NCBI RefSeq assembly: GCF_012030425.1
Contig: NZ_JAAUVN010000001.1
Coordinates: forward strand, 2,232,001-2,296,000
Reading direction: 5' to 3'
Length of the DNA: 64,000 nucleotides
DNA from: Sphingobacterium sp. B16(2022)
Lineage (GTDB): Bacteria; Bacteroidota; Bacteroidia; Sphingobacteriales; Sphingobacteriaceae
Positions 43,450 through 51,832 of the stretch are shown piece after piece. Made by a program: the position numbers and the translations under genes. Each line of letters opens with the position of its first letter. Positions within the stretch are counted from its first letter, which is position 1. The notes under the pieces were generated by a model that was not told where the DNA came from, made no database searches, and saw only the letters and a program-made list of their open reading frames with translations.

Positions 43450-44988
43450 TTAAAACTCAGGATAACCAGCCGTTTGTTTAAGAGCTCTGTTGTTGGTTAA
43501 AGAAGTACGATCAATAGGCCAAAACAATTTATAGGATTCTTGTGCAGATAAACCTGTATGTAAAAACACATACTGATCTCCAAATCTTCTGAGATCATAC
43601 CAATATTTGCCTTCTCCTAAAAATTCCAATTTTCGTTCCTGCAATATCGCTTCATTTGCATTTTTATCCACTGCTTGATTTGGATATCCAAATACACTTT
43701 CACTATAATTACTTCCAAAAGCACGGGTACGAATCTGATTGATTTCTTCTTTTGGATTTTCTCCTAAAATTACTTTAGCTTCTGCCATCAATAGTAATAG
43801 ATCAGCATAGCGATACAATGCATAGTCATTGGTGTAGGCCCTAGAACCCGCATTTTGCTCACCCTGATATTTCTTAAGGAAGCAGCCAGCAATTTTATAG
43901 TTTCCATTACCATCTTTAGTGTATGCAGCCTGAATAGATATATTTTTACGGGTATCTAGGTCATTATAATTACGATATGTACTAATACGCGTTGGTATCC
44001 TTAATAAGCCTCCATAATTATCTTGTGTTACGCTAAATTTACGATTAGTCAATGAATCAGAAAAGTTAACAAGAATATTTGAATTGGGAACAAAATCAGT
44101 AATAAATCCAAGAGTAGCCTCGTTCAGTTTATGTCGAAGCACAAATATCATCTCATTATTGCCCCTACTTTTTACATCATTTACGTTATTAAAGTCTGTT
44201 TGCAAAGCTAATGGCAAATTGGATTTCACATCTGTAAGTGCGTTTTTCGCAATAGTAGCATCTGGTTTACCGCCCTCACGATGCGCTGACCACAAATAGA
44301 CCTCTGCTTTGAGCATTAAAGTCGCATTTTTAGACCAAAAAGAACGTTCTTGACGTATAGAATAATCAGTACCAAAAGCTGAAATTGAGCTTTCTAAGTC
44401 CGCTTTGATCAATTTCATAACATCAGCGGCCGGTGATGCAGCTTTCGCTAAATTGGAAACATCAATATTGCTTGGTAATGCATCTGTTTGAATGACAACA
44501 TCTCCCCAGGTACGATACAATTGAAAATAGTAAAAAGAACGCATACCATGTGCAATCCCAAGGTAATAATTCTTGCTTCCTTCAGTAAGCACAGTTGTTG
44601 TATTTAGTTTACTAATCATCAAATTAAGCTGATTAATCTGTTCATACAAATTAGCAAAATTAGTCACTCCAGAATTATCCATATCTAGATTGTGTTGCCA
44701 CATTCTTTCTAAACCTTGTGATGCTTCACCTGTGAAGGACGCCGTAGTTCCTGGATCATTACCAAATAGACCGGCACGTAATTCACCTAAAAGTAAAAAA
44801 TTACGTTCATTCGTTCTAAATCTTGAATGCAAACCCACAGCAAACGCTTCAAATTGATCAGCTGTCTTCCAATAAATTTCATCACTATAGTTACTGATCG
44901 GTGTAAGTTCTAAATCATTCGTACAGGAGTTTAATCCCATACAGATTAGGCTTCCTAAAAAAAGATATGTTAATATTGTTTTTTTCAT
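43450..44988 (-). CDS. SusD/RagB family lipoprotein of the nan locus
   Basis: This 512-residue lipoprotein starts with a signal peptide and lipobox GLNSC followed by TNDLELTP, the normal SusD N-terminus. The SusD core and C-terminal signature are present (YRYADLLLLMAEAKVILGEN in parts, INQIRTRAFG, ILQERKLEFLGEGKYWYDLRRFG). It is the surface substrate-binding partner of the SusC gene 20 bases upstream. With the downstream N-acetylneuraminate lyase it resembles the NanU/NanO type of sialic-acid uptake system of other Bacteroidota, but the ligand is inferred from context only. Confidence 0.94.
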   Translation of the reverse strand: MKKTILTYLFLGSLICMGLNSCTNDLELTPISNYSDEIYWKTADQFEAFAVGLHSRFRTNERNFLLLGELRAGLFGNDPGTTASFTGEASQGLERMWQHNLDMDNSGVTNFANLYEQINQLNLMISKLNTTTVLTEGSKNYYLGIAHGMRSFYYFQLYRTWGDVVIQTDALPSNIDVSNLAKAASPAADVMKLIKADLESSISAFGTDYSIRQERSFWSKNATLMLKAEVYLWSAHREGGKPDATIAKNALTDVKSNLPLALQTDFNNVNDVKSRGNNEMIFVLRHKLNEATLGFITDFVPNSNILVNFSDSLTNRKFSVTQDNYGGLLRIPTRISTYRNYNDLDTRKNISIQAAYTKDGNGNYKIAGCFLKKYQGEQNAGSRAYTNDYALYRYADLLLLMAEAKVILGENPKEEINQIRTRAFGSNYSESVFGYPNQAVDKNANEAILQERKLEFLGEGKYWYDLRRFGDQYVFLHTGLSAQESYKLFWPIDRTSLTNNRALKQTAGYPEF

Positions 44989-45008
44989 GATAGTTTCAAT
45001 TAATACAA

Positions 45009-48000
45009 TTAAAAAGAAAGTTGAACGCCCAATACATAAGACCTCGGAGTTGGATATGTACCTCCATATACGCCTGTTGTTACATTATTTACATCTACTG
45101 GCGGTTCAGGTGTTGGTCCAGAAAATTTAGTGATATAAAATAGGTTGTTCGCACTTACATACACTCGAGCACGTGAAAGAATATGAGTTTTTGAGTGCAA
45201 CCATTTCGGAAGATCGTAAGAAAGCGTAATCTCACGAAGAGCTAAGTAATCTCCTTTCTCATAAAATCTTGAGTTATTACTGTTCAAATTTGGATTTGCA
45301 TTATTTCCTCTTGTATAGTTTTGTTTCGATCCTAAAACCTGATCTGCAAAGTAAACTTTTGGAATATCTGTATCTGTATTCGTTGGAGACCATGCCTGTT
45401 TTTGCATTTCTAAATAATTAAAAGTCCCTTGATAATTACCTAATGTACGTGCTACCAAATCATTATAAATAGTATGACCCAATGCAAATTCCCAATTAGA
45501 AAACATACTGAATCCTTTATAACTCATGTTTGTTGTAAAGCCACCAGTCCATTTAGGGTTGATGTTCCCTATATACACTTGATCACGAGAATCAATAATA
45601 TTATTACCGTCAACGTCCTGCCAGTTTACATCTCCTGGTGTTATACGTCCATTTTTCCCAATTGGTAGATTCGGTCCAGTAATTCCGGCAATATTATCAG
45701 TCCTATTTCCTGCGATTTGATTTACTTCTGCATCGTCCTTAAAGATAGAAACCTGCTTGTAAGCATAAATATCCCCCAAAGTATGACCTTCTTGATAGCC
45801 CCCAACCCACTTCACCTGACCCGAAACTGGGTCATAGATTTGCAAACCACCCTGTCTATTATTTTCATTCCCATTATAAGGAAGTTCAAGAATTTTGTTT
45901 TTAACAAAAGCTGCATTTGCGCCTATACTTAAGTTAAAACCTTCAGGATCTTTTAATATTTGAGATTGAACAGCAATTTCAAATCCTTTATTTTGAAGCG
46001 TTCCTAAATTTGTTGTAATGGAAGGGAAACCAGTATAACTTGGTAATAGCAAATTAGTTAACAAATTACTTGTGCGACGATCATAATAATCTAATAATAC
46101 TGTAACACGATTGTTCAGTATGCCTAAGTCTAAACCAGCACCTGTTGTTTTACTTGTTTCCCAGGCTAGATTCTTATTTACTGGTGAAGTATTTAAATAA
46201 CCTGCAAGACCATTGTAACTAGGCTGCACGTTGTACACTCCCTGTACTTGGTAACGCTCTAATCCTGCAATATTTCCGTTCTCCCCATAACTTAATCGTG
46301 GTTTGAACGTAGTAATATATTTTGAAAGAACAGATTTTTTAAAAAACTCTTCCTGATGCATATTCCAGCCGGCAGATGCTCCCGGAAAAAATCCGGTACG
46401 GTTGCCGCGTGCCAGTATTGAAGTTCCATCCAATCGATAAACAGCATTCACCAAAATTCTGCCATCATAATCATATGCAAGACGTCCCATGGAAGAAATG
46501 ATGCGGTATTCAGACGCAGTGCTTGTATTATTTCCTACAGGAAAAACGGTAGAGGCATTGACGGTAGTGATATCATCTGTAGGTGCATTTTTTCCATACA
46601 CTTGCATGTAATCAGTCTTAACCTTAAAATATTCCGCACCTACCATTGCTGAAATATTATGCTTTTCGGCAATGCTTTTCGAATAATTCAAGATACCATT
46701 AAACTGTGTTTGAAAATCTCTATTCAAGTTACGGTAAGCATCTCTTGAAGTACTACCAATGGTTTGTGGATTTGAAAAAATGTTAGAATATGTTTGTGTT
46801 GACATCTGAAAAGATTCATTTAACACTTCTTTCATATAGGCATTAGCTGTTGCCTTGAAATAAAGTCCGGGAATAATGTCCCATTTTAATGAAGCATTTG
46901 CCACAATACGATTCGTTTCATTTTTACGCTTTAACCGACCTAACCAGTATAGGGGATTACCATCACTTGCAGAAACTCCCGGATTTGGCTGTGTTTGCGC
47001 TTCATCAATCCACGGATTAAAAGTAGGCCAAATTGCTAATGTCCTATAAAGTGCATTGGTTTCCGTAGATGGAGTACCATATTGAGAAGCAGTAGAGAGT
47101 GTAACATTGGTAGATACTTCCACATTTGGTTTTAACTTATATGAACCATTGATATCTCCTGTATACCTTTTATAGCTAGATCCAACTATAACCCCATCTT
47201 CATCATAAGCATCAAACGCTGCGAAATACTTTCCTTTCTCATTCCCTCCAGTGACATTTACATAATGATCTTTCGTATAAGTATTTCTAAATAAAGCATT
47301 CTCTACTTCACCACTATGATCTTTATAAATTATCTGGCCTCCATAGGGATCATCAACAAGCTTCCAACCCTCATTTAATAATGGCTTTAATTCATCGGTG
47401 AATTTTCTAATGTCAAATGAAGCATTGTAAGCAGGATCAGAAGAAATCCCTAGTCCCCTTGAACTATTGACAGATTCCAATGATCGTCCAGCATTTAAAT
47501 AGCCTTGCCGTGTATATTTTATATAATCACCCGCATTCATATATGCATAGCCGGCTCTACGTTGATTATATCCTCCTACAAATTTATATGATACATTAGC
47601 AGTACCCGATTTACCTGTTTTTGTAGTTACAAGAAGTACTCCATTATTTGCTCTAGCACCATAAATAGCTGTTGCAGAAGCATCTTTTAATAAGTCTATC
47701 GATTCAATATTTTCAGAACTAATATCATTCAAATCACGAATTACCCCATCAACAATAACTAACGGCCCTCCTGGGTTATTAATAGAAGCTCCTCCTCGTA
47801 ACTTTAGCATGGGAGCTGCACCTGGTTGACCAGATTTATTGACAACCTGTAATCCCGGAATACTTCCTTGAAGTGCAGTTGCAACATTAGATCTAGGAGA
47901 ATTTTGAAGTACCTCTTTATCAAGTTTAGCAATAGATCCGGTCACACTTCTCCTACTCTGTGTTCCATAGCCCACAACAACAACCTCATCAATTTGCTGA

Positions 48001-48308
48001 TTGGAAGATTCTAATTTAATTTCCAAGGATTCTGCCTGTCCAACTTTTACTTCCTGAGGTTTGTATCCTGTAGAAGTAATGACCAGGATCGCATTCGGAT
48101 TTGTCGGTAAAATAAAGGAACCATCAGCTTTTGTTTGTAAAGATTGTTTACTTCCCTTCACGTTAATAGTTACATTTCCCAAAACTTCTCCTGTAACGGC
48201 ATCTCTGACTTTACCTTGAATGTTTCGATCCTGCGCATGGATTACAGCTAGATTTCCTGCTAGCATAGACCAGAGTAATAAATGTTTTAATTTTCGGTTT
48301 GAATACAT
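45009..48308 (-). CDS. SusC/RagA family TonB-linked transporter of the nan locus
   Basis: This 1099-residue outer membrane transporter has a signal peptide (MYSNRKLKHLLLWSMLAGNLAVIHAQ, in parts), a carboxypeptidase-regulatory-like domain (RNIQGKVRDAVTGEVLGNVTINVKG, in parts), the DEVVVVGYGTQSRRSVTGS motif and the plug signatures LKLRGGASINNPGGPL and LLKDASATAIYGARANNGVLLVTT. The barrel ends with the aromatic strand GVQLSF. It pairs with the SusD gene 20 bases downstream. Its minus-strand promoter carries a perfect TAAATTTG at 48337-48344, and a dyad suited to the divergently encoded FadR-type regulator lies just upstream. Confidence 0.95.
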   Translation of the reverse strand: MYSNRKLKHLLLWSMLAGNLAVIHAQDRNIQGKVRDAVTGEVLGNVTINVKGSKQSLQTKADGSFILPTNPNAILVITSTGYKPQEVKVGQAESLEIKLESSNQQIDEVVVVGYGTQSRRSVTGSIAKLDKEVLQNSPRSNVATALQGSIPGLQVVNKSGQPGAAPMLKLRGGASINNPGGPLVIVDGVIRDLNDISSENIESIDLLKDASATAIYGARANNGVLLVTTKTGKSGTANVSYKFVGGYNQRRAGYAYMNAGDYIKYTRQGYLNAGRSLESVNSSRGLGISSDPAYNASFDIRKFTDELKPLLNEGWKLVDDPYGGQIIYKDHSGEVENALFRNTYTKDHYVNVTGGNEKGKYFAAFDAYDEDGVIVGSSYKRYTGDINGSYKLKPNVEVSTNVTLSTASQYGTPSTETNALYRTLAIWPTFNPWIDEAQTQPNPGVSASDGNPLYWLGRLKRKNETNRIVANASLKWDIIPGLYFKATANAYMKEVLNESFQMSTQTYSNIFSNPQTIGSTSRDAYRNLNRDFQTQFNGILNYSKSIAEKHNISAMVGAEYFKVKTDYMQVYGKNAPTDDITTVNASTVFPVGNNTSTASEYRIISSMGRLAYDYDGRILVNAVYRLDGTSILARGNRTGFFPGASAGWNMHQEEFFKKSVLSKYITTFKPRLSYGENGNIAGLERYQVQGVYNVQPSYNGLAGYLNTSPVNKNLAWETSKTTGAGLDLGILNNRVTVLLDYYDRRTSNLLTNLLLPSYTGFPSITTNLGTLQNKGFEIAVQSQILKDPEGFNLSIGANAAFVKNKILELPYNGNENNRQGGLQIYDPVSGQVKWVGGYQEGHTLGDIYAYKQVSIFKDDAEVNQIAGNRTDNIAGITGPNLPIGKNGRITPGDVNWQDVDGNNIIDSRDQVYIGNINPKWTGGFTTNMSYKGFSMFSNWEFALGHTIYNDLVARTLGNYQGTFNYLEMQKQAWSPTNTDTDIPKVYFADQVLGSKQNYTRGNNANPNLNSNNSRFYEKGDYLALREITLSYDLPKWLHSKTHILSRARVYVSANNLFYITKFSGPTPEPPVDVNNVTTGVYGGTYPTPRSYVLGVQLSF

Positions 48309-48336
48309 ATTGGTTATTATTAAGTATTACATAAAG

Positions 48337-48344
48337 CAAATTTA
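48337..48344 (-). promoter_or_regulatory. Promoter -7 element TAAATTTG of susC (nan locus)
   Basis: Read on the minus strand this is TAAATTTG, a perfect match, 28 bases before the susC start codon. A TTG at 48366-48368 (minus strand) lies 21 bases further upstream and could be the -33 element. Confidence 0.6.
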
Positions 48345-48382
48345 TATAATTTAATTTGTAAAAAACAACATTAAATTAACAT

Positions 48383-48395
48383 TATGTACAACATA
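48383..48395. promoter_or_regulatory. FadR-type operator candidate TATGT-ACA-ACATA
   Basis: A perfect five-base inverted repeat with a three-base spacer contains the GT-N3-AC core that FadR-family regulators recognise. It lies between the divergent susC and fadR-type genes, just upstream of the susC -33 region and over the -33 region of the regulator's own promoter. Confidence 0.6.
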
Positions 48396-48413
48396 CTTGT
48401 AAAAATTTATATG

Positions 48414-48421
48414 TATATTTG
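48414..48421 (+). promoter_or_regulatory. Promoter -7 element TATATTTG of the FadR-type gene
   Basis: TATATTTG is a perfect TAnnTTTG match, 25 bases before the start codon at 48447. Confidence 0.6.
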
Positions 48422-48446
48422 TTTTTAGGCGTATAAATGCACTTTT

Positions 48447-49178
48447 ATGAGTACAAATCCAACATTGATCAATTTTGTTAACACCATTGATACCTCTTCA
48501 CTCGTTGATAAAGTGGAGAAAGAAATCATCAATTTATTCATTAGTCAGGGATTAAAAATAGGCGATGCACTTCCCAAGGAATTAGAATTAGCGGAAACTT
48601 TAGGAGTAAGCCGCACGGTGATCCGAGAAGCAATGTTACGTTTAAGACTAGTAGGCTTAGTAGAATCTAAAAAACATAGAGGTGCTGTATTAACCAGTCC
48701 GGATCTGATCAGTCCGATGAAAAAATCGCTTTACCCAACGATCATGGATGATAAGACACTGCGTGATTTATTTGAAATGAGATTGATATTGGAACTTGGA
48801 ATGGCAGATTTACTTTATCAAAGAATTACTCCTGCAGATATTCAAGAATTAGAAGTAATTGTTGCTAAAGAATCAAATGATAATGACAACAGCATATTTG
48901 ATATCGAAACAGAAGTTGCATTCCATGGTAAATTATATGAGATCAGTGGGAATATCATGCTTAAAGATTTTCAAAATCTTCTTTTACCAGTCTTTAAATT
49001 TGTACATTCGAGTGGCATGCTGATTGAAAAGTCAAATTCAAAGAATTTTATATCTCACCGTGGCTTGGTGGACATATTAAAGGTAGGAACTCCTGAAGTT
49101 TTCAGAAATGCGATGCGCCAGCACTTAGATAATCACTTTCAACGTATACAACAATACGATAACAAACCTATTGATTAA
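48447..49178 (+). CDS. FadR/GntR family transcriptional regulator (likely NanR role)
   Basis: This 243-residue regulator has an N-terminal GntR winged helix-turn-helix (GDALPKELELAETLGVSRTVIREAMLRLRLVGLVE, in parts) and a C-terminal FCD-type helical effector domain (LRDLFEMRLILELGMADLL, SNDNDNSIFDIETEVAFHGKLYEISGN in parts, HRGLVDIL). It is divergent from susC of the nan locus, with a dyad of FadR type between them. E. coli NanR is also of this family, so control of sialic-acid use is a reasonable inference. A hairpin at 49217 follows. Confidence 0.94.
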   Translation: MSTNPTLINFVNTIDTSSLVDKVEKEIINLFISQGLKIGDALPKELELAETLGVSRTVIREAMLRLRLVGLVESKKHRGAVLTSPDLISPMKKSLYPTIMDDKTLRDLFEMRLILELGMADLLYQRITPADIQELEVIVAKESNDNDNSIFDIETEVAFHGKLYEISGNIMLKDFQNLLLPVFKFVHSSGMLIEKSNSKNFISHRGLVDILKVGTPEVFRNAMRQHLDNHFQRIQQYDNKPID

Positions 49179-49216
49179 AGATTCAATATTTCATCATAAC
49201 TTATTACTATACAGCA

Positions 49217-49247
49217 ACTGCTTTCATACCAGAAGTATGAAAGCAGT
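49217..49247. terminator. Hairpin after the FadR-type gene
   Basis: A perfect 12-base-pair stem (ACTGCTTTCATA at 49217-49228 with 49236-49247) with a seven-base loop lies 39 bases after the stop. No T run follows, so termination is plausible but unproven. Confidence 0.6.
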
Positions 49248-49375
49248 GTATCTCATACCTATCAACTTGCTACTTAAATGTTAAGTATAATGAATATGTA
49301 GCGCTCCCGTAGCCGACTTCATTCGAACAACATCTATATTTATTCTAATTTTATAGCTCACTTCTATTTACCTTT

Positions 49376-50268
49376 ATGCCCACAAAAAAAGTACGATTTA
49401 TAAAGGCTTTTCTTTAGCAATTGCAGCGGCTATCCTATGGGGAGTATCTGGGACATTAGCACAATTTCTATTTCAAAAAAGGGAAATAAATGTTGAATGG
49501 TTGATTACAGTTCGTATGTTACTATCTGGCATCTGCTTACTAAGCTTTGCAAAAACTAGCGAAAGAGCGCCTATATTTAAAATTTGGAAAACTAAAAATG
49601 ACCGTTTACAACTACTTGCCTTTAGCATTTTTGGTATGCTGGCTGTACAATATACTTATTTTGCGGCCATTAAGCATTCGAATGCCGCTACCGCTACTGT
49701 GCTACAATATGCTGGTCCAATCATAATCGCCATCTATTTAGCGTTTAAGCATAAAAGATTACCCAGCCTTTTAGAATTATTTGCTATTATTCTGGCAATA
49801 ATTGGAACTTTTCTATTAGTCACAAATGGTAATATCAATACCCTCGCCATATCCAATACCGCGCTGTTTTTTGGCTTAGGCTCTGCGGTCGCACTAGCGA
49901 TCTACACTTTAATGCCGATAACATTACTATCAAAACACAAATCCTCTGTAGTGATTGGCTGGTCTCTCCTTTGTGGTGGTATTGCCTTCAGTTTCATGAA
50001 AGCACCTTGGGATATTCAGGGCGTTTGGGATACTAAAACTTATTTATTTACGGCACTCATTATTCTTTTCGGAACTGTTTTTCCATTTTACTTCTATCTG
50101 ACTTCCGTAAAATTAATCGGTGGACAGAAAGCGAGTCTGTTAGCATCAGCTGAGCCTCTTTCTGCCACATTTTTGGCCGTATCTTGGCTTCATGTTCCCT
50201 TTTCCTTGTGGGATTGGATAGGAACTTTCTGCATTATCGCTACGGTCTTCATATTAAGTAAAAAATAA
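49376..50268 (+). CDS. EamA/DMT permease with a frameshift at its start (A7 tract)
   Basis: This DMT-family permease of about 297 residues has around ten membrane helices (SLAIAAAILWGVSGTLAQFLFQ, in parts; RMLLSGICLLSF; HSNAATATVLQYAGPIIIAIYLA, in parts; GTVFPFYFYLTSVKLIGG). The natural start MPTKK at 49376 is in a different frame from the rest: after A7 at 49384-49390 it stops at codon 14. One extra A would join it to the STIYKGFSLAIAAAILWG sequence that begins the first helix. In the main frame there is no ATG before 49516, and the TTG at 49501 would delete helix one. It is therefore a frameshift, a slippage site or a sequence error. A terminator follows. Confidence 0.75.
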
Positions 50269-50269
50269 A

Positions 50270-50296
50270 AAAGGCTGTAAGATTATTACAGCCTTT
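50270..50296. terminator. Bidirectional terminator, EamA / DUF3276
   Basis: An 11-base-pair perfect stem (AAAGGCTGTAA at 50270-50280 with 50286-50296) with a five-base loop begins one base after the EamA stop and ends 17 bases before the DUF3276 stop. A and T runs flank it on both sides. Confidence 0.88.
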
Positions 50297-50313
50297 AAAT
50301 AATTTATAAAATC

Positions 50314-50643
50314 TTAGAAAGAAAAATCATCTTTAGATGATTCACTTACATATGCTGGATCATCAAAATTAGGCTCGTAGCGTTTTTCAAGAACTTCCTG
50401 ATTCGATTTAATGTATTCAACAACATCTGTCAAACCCTCTGCAAATTTCTCAAAGTCTTCTTTATACAAGAATATTTTGTGTTTAATAAACTGGCCGTCT
50501 TCAAAACGTTTCTTGCTTTCAGTGATGGTAATGTAGTAATCGTTAGACCGTGTAGCCTTTACATCAAAAAAATAGGTACGCTTACCCGCTCTCACTTTTT
50601 TTGAAAAAACCTCTTCTCGCTCTTTGTTTTCAAAATCTCCCAT
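50314..50643 (-). CDS. DUF3276 (Pur-alpha-like single-strand DNA/RNA-binding) protein
   Basis: This 109-residue protein belongs to DUF3276 (PF11680), the bacterial Pur-alpha-like family widespread in Bacteroidota and known in Borrelia as a nucleic-acid-binding regulator. The landmarks are EVFSKKVRAGKRTYFFDVKATRSNDYYITITESKKRFEDGQFIKHKIFLYKEDFEKF (in parts) with the beta-beta-beta-alpha PUR fold. The acidic tail runs to DDFSF. It is one gene, divergent from the LiaF-like operon. Confidence 0.93.
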   Translation of the reverse strand: MGDFENKEREEVFSKKVRAGKRTYFFDVKATRSNDYYITITESKKRFEDGQFIKHKIFLYKEDFEKFAEGLTDVVEYIKSNQEVLEKRYEPNFDDPAYVSESSKDDFSF

Positions 50644-50899
50644 TGGTTATTATTTAAGTTTAAGTTATCTTAATCTTTGATAAATATATAATATTTAGCA
50701 TGTAACTTCCAAATATTATTCAAAAAAAATAAATTTTGAATCTATGATAAGCTCTTTTAACGAACTTGATTTTTATATTTAGCCGATAAATGTCACCTAT
50801 CGCTCCTCAACGATATTTTTTCACCGAGGATTTTATTACATTTACCGAATATTATTGATCGATTACCTATTTCAATTACTTCGGGTTATATAACAACTA

Positions 50900-50907
50900 T
50901 ACCTTTG
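50900..50907 (+). promoter_or_regulatory. Promoter -7 element TACCTTTG of the LiaF/LytST operon
   Basis: TACCTTTG is a perfect match, 20 bases before the start codon at 50928. No clear -33 TTG lies 19-20 bases upstream. Confidence 0.6.
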
Positions 50908-50927
50908 AAGTATAAATTTTAAAAGTC

Positions 50928-51830
50928 ATGGAAAAAGAGCCATTCGTACCAAAAAGCAACAACAGTAAAAATATCATAGGTGGTATCATCATACTCATCG
51001 GTATTCTATTACTATTAAAAAATTTAGATTTAGACTTCTTCTTCCCTTCATGGATATTTGGCTGGTATATGATTTTGATTATTATCGGTCTTGTAATAGG
51101 TGTCAATTCTAATTTTCAAAAAAAATCTTCTATCATCTTAATTGCGGTTGGTCTAGCATTTCTAGCTAGAAGAATCATGCACACCGATTTTGGAGGAATT
51201 ATATTCCCGATCTTGATTATTGGATTAGGAGCATATTTTATCATGGGAAGAAAAAAAGGTTTACCTCCTATGCCTCCCATGCCTATCAACCCGAGTGGTC
51301 CTCCAAAGCCTCCCGTAGACTTTGACTGGGATAAGCGTGTTATCGATCCGGCAACTGAAAATGATCAACAAACAGTAGCTGAAAATGACGAGACAAGCGG
51401 AAACGCCAACAGCAATACAAATAGCAATCAAGGTCTGCCTAATGAGCAGGCCTTTGCCACTCCATATTATGCACAGACAGAAAATAGCTTTGAAGATGTT
51501 TTAAATGTCAATTCCATCTTTGCAAGCCTCAAAAAATTTATTCTATCTAAAAATTTTAGAGGTGGTAACATAGCTTGTATGTTCGGTAGCGTATCCATTG
51601 ATCTGACACAGGCGGATATAACCGACATAGCCGTAATTGATGCTTTCCAAATGTTCGGAAGTGCTAAAATTATTGTTCCTGCGAATTGGACCGTTTATTC
51701 TAACGTTTCATCCGTGTTCGGTGATGTTGATGACCGACGTTTCAATGTAGGTCTAACAAGAGATCCAGCTAAAAAATTATATATCACAGGTACTTGTCTT
51801 TTTGGAAATTTAACCATTAGAAATGCCTAG
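50928..51830 (+). CDS. LiaF-like membrane protein (DUF5668/LiaF C-terminal)
   Basis: This 300-residue protein has four N-terminal membrane helices (IIGGIIILIGILLLLKNLDLDFFFP, in parts; IFGWYMILIIIGLVIG; SIILIAVGLAFLA; FGGIIFPILIIGLGAYFIMG), a proline-rich stretch (LPPMPPMPINPSGPPKPP) and a long Asn/Ser/Thr-rich linker (about residues 150-185). The C-terminal LiaF-like beta domain is repetitive (NIACMFGSVSIDLTQADI, AFQMFGSAKIIVPANWTV, SSVFGDVDDRRF, TGTCLFGNLTIRNA). In Firmicutes LiaF inhibits a LiaRS two-component system. Here the next gene, two bases away, is a LytS-type kinase, so an analogous control role is inferred. Confidence 0.9.
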   Translation: MEKEPFVPKSNNSKNIIGGIIILIGILLLLKNLDLDFFFPSWIFGWYMILIIIGLVIGVNSNFQKKSSIILIAVGLAFLARRIMHTDFGGIIFPILIIGLGAYFIMGRKKGLPPMPPMPINPSGPPKPPVDFDWDKRVIDPATENDQQTVAENDETSGNANSNTNSNQGLPNEQAFATPYYAQTENSFEDVLNVNSIFASLKKFILSKNFRGGNIACMFGSVSIDLTQADITDIAVIDAFQMFGSAKIIVPANWTVYSNVSSVFGDVDDRRFNVGLTRDPAKKLYITGTCLFGNLTIRNA

Positions 51831-51832
51831 AC

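Noticed and set aside
8526-48308. The two SusC proteins having the same length (1099 residues) as evidence of duplication
   Set aside because: Their sequences differ throughout, including the signal peptide, plug and barrel, so equal length is chance.
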